DNA of 15,252 bases from assembly GCA_049522565.1 (NCBI GenBank), contig JBEKNT010000138.1, forward strand, positions 1 through 15,252, in the 5' to 3' direction. The notes beneath the pieces were generated by a model, which was not told the origin of the DNA, did no database searches, and saw only the letters and a program-made list of their open reading frames with translations. This document shows positions 13,430 to 15,252 of the stretch, piece by piece. The position numbers and the translations under genes were made by a program. Source of the DNA: JASHVB01 sp049522565 (GTDB lineage: Bacteria; Pseudomonadota; Alphaproteobacteria; Acetobacterales; Acetobacteraceae). Position 1 is the first letter of the stretch, and every line of letters begins with the position of its first letter.

Positions 13430-15079
13430 CTACCTTGCACCATACACCGCCGCCGCGGTCGCCGCCTCGATCCGTCCCTCCGCAACGTCCTGCTGCACCG
13501 CCTCGGGACTGCGTTCCGCCGGGGGGCCATAACCGCCGGATCCGGCGGTCACCACCTCGATGATCTCGCCGGCGCGCAGGCCGCCGCTGCCGTGGTCCAG
13601 CGGCTCTGCACCATTGCGCAGCACCACCGCGGCCTTGCCGCCCGGCATCCCGCCGAACAACCCCCAGGGCGCGGACAGCCGGCGCGCGATGTCCACCCGC
13701 ACGCGGCACGCGGCCTCGGCGCGATAGACGCGGCGCAGGCCCATGCCGCCGCGGTGCCGGCCCGGGCCGCCGGAGCCATCCACCAGTTCATAGCGCAGCA
13801 GGGTCAGCGGATATTCGATTTCCAGCGCCTCTACCGGCAGGTTCGACGTGTTGGTCATGTGCACGTGGACGCCGTCCAGCCCGTCCTTGGTCGCACGCGC
13901 GCCGGAGCCGCCGCCGATGGTTTCCAGATAGACCCACAGCGCATTGTCGCGCGGCTGATGCCCGGCGAACGTGATCGAGGTGCAGGCGCCGTTGGTCGCG
14001 GCAATCACCCGCTCCGGCACCGCGGTGGACAGTGCGCCGTGGATCAGGTCCACCACGCGCTGGCACGCACCCAGCCGGCCATTCACCGCCGCGGGATGTA
14101 CGCAGTTGACGATGGTGCCCTGCGGCGCGGTGACGTGCAGCGGGCGCGCCAGTCCGGCGTTCGGCAGAATGCTCGGATCCACCAGCGCCTTGACCGCGTA
14201 GTACACCGTGGAGAGCAATGCGGTGTAGGTCATGTTGAGTCCGGCGCGCACTTGCGGGGCGGCGTCGAAGTGCAGGTGCATCTCCTCGCCAGCGACGGTG
14301 ATCTCGCAGGACATGTCGAGCTCGCCGTCGATTTCCGGACAGTCGTAGCGGTCGGCGAAGCGATACGTGCCGTCGGGTATCACCGCGATGCCCGCGCGCA
14401 TCTTGCGTTCGGCGTAGTTCTGCAATGCATCGCCGGCAGCCAGCACGGTGCGGCGGCCGTATTTCTCGCACAGCGCGGTCAGGCGCTGCACGCCCAGCCG
14501 GTTCGCCGCCATCTGCGCGCGGAAGTCGGACAGGCGCTCGCGCGGAACCTGGCAGTTGAGCAGGATGAGTTGCATCACGTCGTTCTGAAGGTCGCCGGCG
14601 CGATAGAGGCGGACCGGCGGAATGCGCAGGCCCTCCTGGTAGATATGCGCGTGGCCGCGATCGGCGAAGTCGGCGTGATGCGCCAGGTTCACGGCGAAGG
14701 CGATGATTCTCCCGTCGACGAAGACCGGCTCGGCGAGGACGATGTCGGGCAGATGCGTGCCGCCGCCCTCATAGGCGTCGTTGCCGCAGAAGACATCTCC
14801 CGGTCGCATGTCCGCAATCGGATGCCTTCGCATGATGTGCGGGATCAGGCCGAGGAAGCTGCCCAAATGCATCGGGATGTGTTCGGCCTGGCACAGCGTG
14901 TTGCCGTGCACGTCGAACAGCGCGGTGGAACAGTCGCGGCGTTCCTTGATGTTGGTGGAGTAGGAGGCGCGGATCAGCGCCTCGCCCATTTCCTCGACGA
15001 TGGAGGAGAGCGCGCTGCCGATCAGTTCGGTGGTGATCGGGTCGATGGCGGTTGCGGCGAGCGGGGCAGCGTCGTTCAT
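13430..15079 (-). CDS. hyuB: Hydantoinase B/oxoprolinase family subunit (HyuB)
   Basis: This 549-residue protein matches the HyuB branch in order. Segments seen: DPITTELIGSALSSIVEEMG near the N-terminus (split as DPITTELIGS and ALSSIVEEMG), ASYSTNIKERRDCSTALFD, CQAEHIPMHLGSF, GDVFCGNDAYEGGGTHLPD, VNLAHHADFAD, YQEGLRIPPVRL, and late SGGPGRHRGGMGLRR and GGMPGGKA. HyuB works with HyuA in ATP-dependent opening of hydantoin- or 5-oxoproline-like rings, and the same fold occurs in acetone carboxylase-type complexes. HyuA is not in the window; it may lie beyond 15252 or be unlinked. I chose ATG 15079, preceded by GAAGAG; a GTG at 15088 adds three residues. Substrate unknown. The 3' end is convergent with the lipoprotein gene. 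Confidence 0.9.
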   Translation of the reverse strand: MNDAAPLAATAIDPITTELIGSALSSIVEEMGEALIRASYSTNIKERRDCSTALFDVHGNTLCQAEHIPMHLGSFLGLIPHIMRRHPIADMRPGDVFCGNDAYEGGGTHLPDIVLAEPVFVDGRIIAFAVNLAHHADFADRGHAHIYQEGLRIPPVRLYRAGDLQNDVMQLILLNCQVPRERLSDFRAQMAANRLGVQRLTALCEKYGRRTVLAAGDALQNYAERKMRAGIAVIPDGTYRFADRYDCPEIDGELDMSCEITVAGEEMHLHFDAAPQVRAGLNMTYTALLSTVYYAVKALVDPSILPNAGLARPLHVTAPQGTIVNCVHPAAVNGRLGACQRVVDLIHGALSTAVPERVIAATNGACTSITFAGHQPRDNALWVYLETIGGGSGARATKDGLDGVHVHMTNTSNLPVEALEIEYPLTLLRYELVDGSGGPGRHRGGMGLRRVYRAEAACRVRVDIARRLSAPWGLFGGMPGGKAAVVLRNGAEPLDHGSGGLRAGEIIEVVTAGSGGYGPPAERSPEAVQQDVAEGRIEAATAAAVYGAR

Positions 15080-15134
15080 AACATGCACTCTTCAAGGCAC
15101 GGCGAGGCCAGGCGCCCGTTCGTCATGCGGCCAT

Positions 15135-15188
15135 TTGTCATTGCGAGTTGGCCACCGGCTGGCGGACGACCCGCCCTGAATGAAACTG
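15135..15188 (+). repeat. Dispersed repeat copy 3
   Basis: The segment runs from TTTGTCATTGCGAGTTGG to CCCGCCCTGAATGAAACTG. It aligns with the left half of the 6893-7016 element (TCATTGCGCGTTGACC to CCCGCCCTGAATGAAAC) with a two-base gap and a few substitutions. It lies about 55 bases upstream of the hyuB-like start. No matching right arm is found before the window ends, so this copy is truncated, diverged or incomplete here. Confidence 0.75.
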
Positions 15189-15228
15189 TGGAGATTGCCG
15201 GAGATAAGGCGGCTCCCCCTCCCCTTGT

Positions 15229-15250
15229 GGGTGGGGGGTGGGGGGAGGGG
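15229..15250 (+). other. G-quadruplex motif with single-base loops
   Basis: Four G runs of 3, 6, 6 and 4 bases are separated by single T, T and A. Single-base loops favour a very stable parallel quadruplex. It lies about 150 bases upstream of the hyuB-like start and directly beside a C-rich stretch (CCCCCTCCCC at 15214-15223), with which it could alternatively form a hairpin. The pattern is read directly; folding is inferred. Confidence 0.7.
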
Positions 15251-15252
15251 TC

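Overview
The window is GC-rich, densely coded bacterial chromosome. The likely source is an alphaproteobacterium, most plausibly an Acetobacteraceae member of the Rhodospirillales. That rests on codon use, a Hint_2 protein fragment next to a DUF4214/FD-x-x-W-Y repeat protein, and dispersed repeats containing TCATTGCG. The lineage is inferred by eye and was not searched. No tRNA, rRNA, CRISPR array, insertion sequence or integrase is visible.

Layout. 1-400: 3' end of a Hint-domain protein. 572-1882: DUF4214 protein with about eight FD-x-x-W-Y repeats. 1883-2253: gap holding a degenerate dispersed repeat and a small hairpin. 2254-2817: secreted OmpA-type peptidoglycan-binding protein. 6469 down to 2819 (minus strand): prolyl iminopeptidase, a small YGGNPEHK protein, a degenerate ImmA/IrrE-like protein overlapping it by 8 bases, then an L-threonate dehydrogenase-like enzyme. 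6524-6886: DUF423 membrane protein, followed by a 124-bp palindromic mini-element. 7074-8054 and 8515-8006: RlmM-like rRNA methyltransferase and a ProXp-ala-like tRNA deacylase, overlapping tail to tail. 8745-9382: MazEF-type toxin-antitoxin operon with a near-perfect operator-like palindrome. 9696-9307: RelB/DinJ-like antitoxin with no toxin, carrying a G10/C10 tract and overlapping mazF tail to tail. 10599-9826: 42-residue TPR array cut off at its 5' side by a foreign low-GC inverted-repeat segment. 10776-13387: ThDP-dependent enzyme and a beta-helix lipoprotein in one direction. 15079-13430: HyuB-type hydantoinase/oxoprolinase subunit. The window ends in another dispersed repeat copy and a strong G-quadruplex motif.

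How the genes relate. The convincing partnerships are MazE with MazF, and the translationally coupled pair at 5487-3750. The second pair is the best candidate here for an undescribed system: a conserved-looking small protein plus a peptidase-fold protein that has lost its zinc-binding residues. The rRNA methyltransferase and tRNA deacylase both serve translation, but they are convergent rather than co-transcribed. The ThDP enzyme and the lipoprotein are probably co-transcribed, with no obvious biochemical link. The 8.7-10.7 kb interval looks like accessory DNA: two toxin-antitoxin remnants or modules, an internally duplicating TPR gene and an insertion scar.
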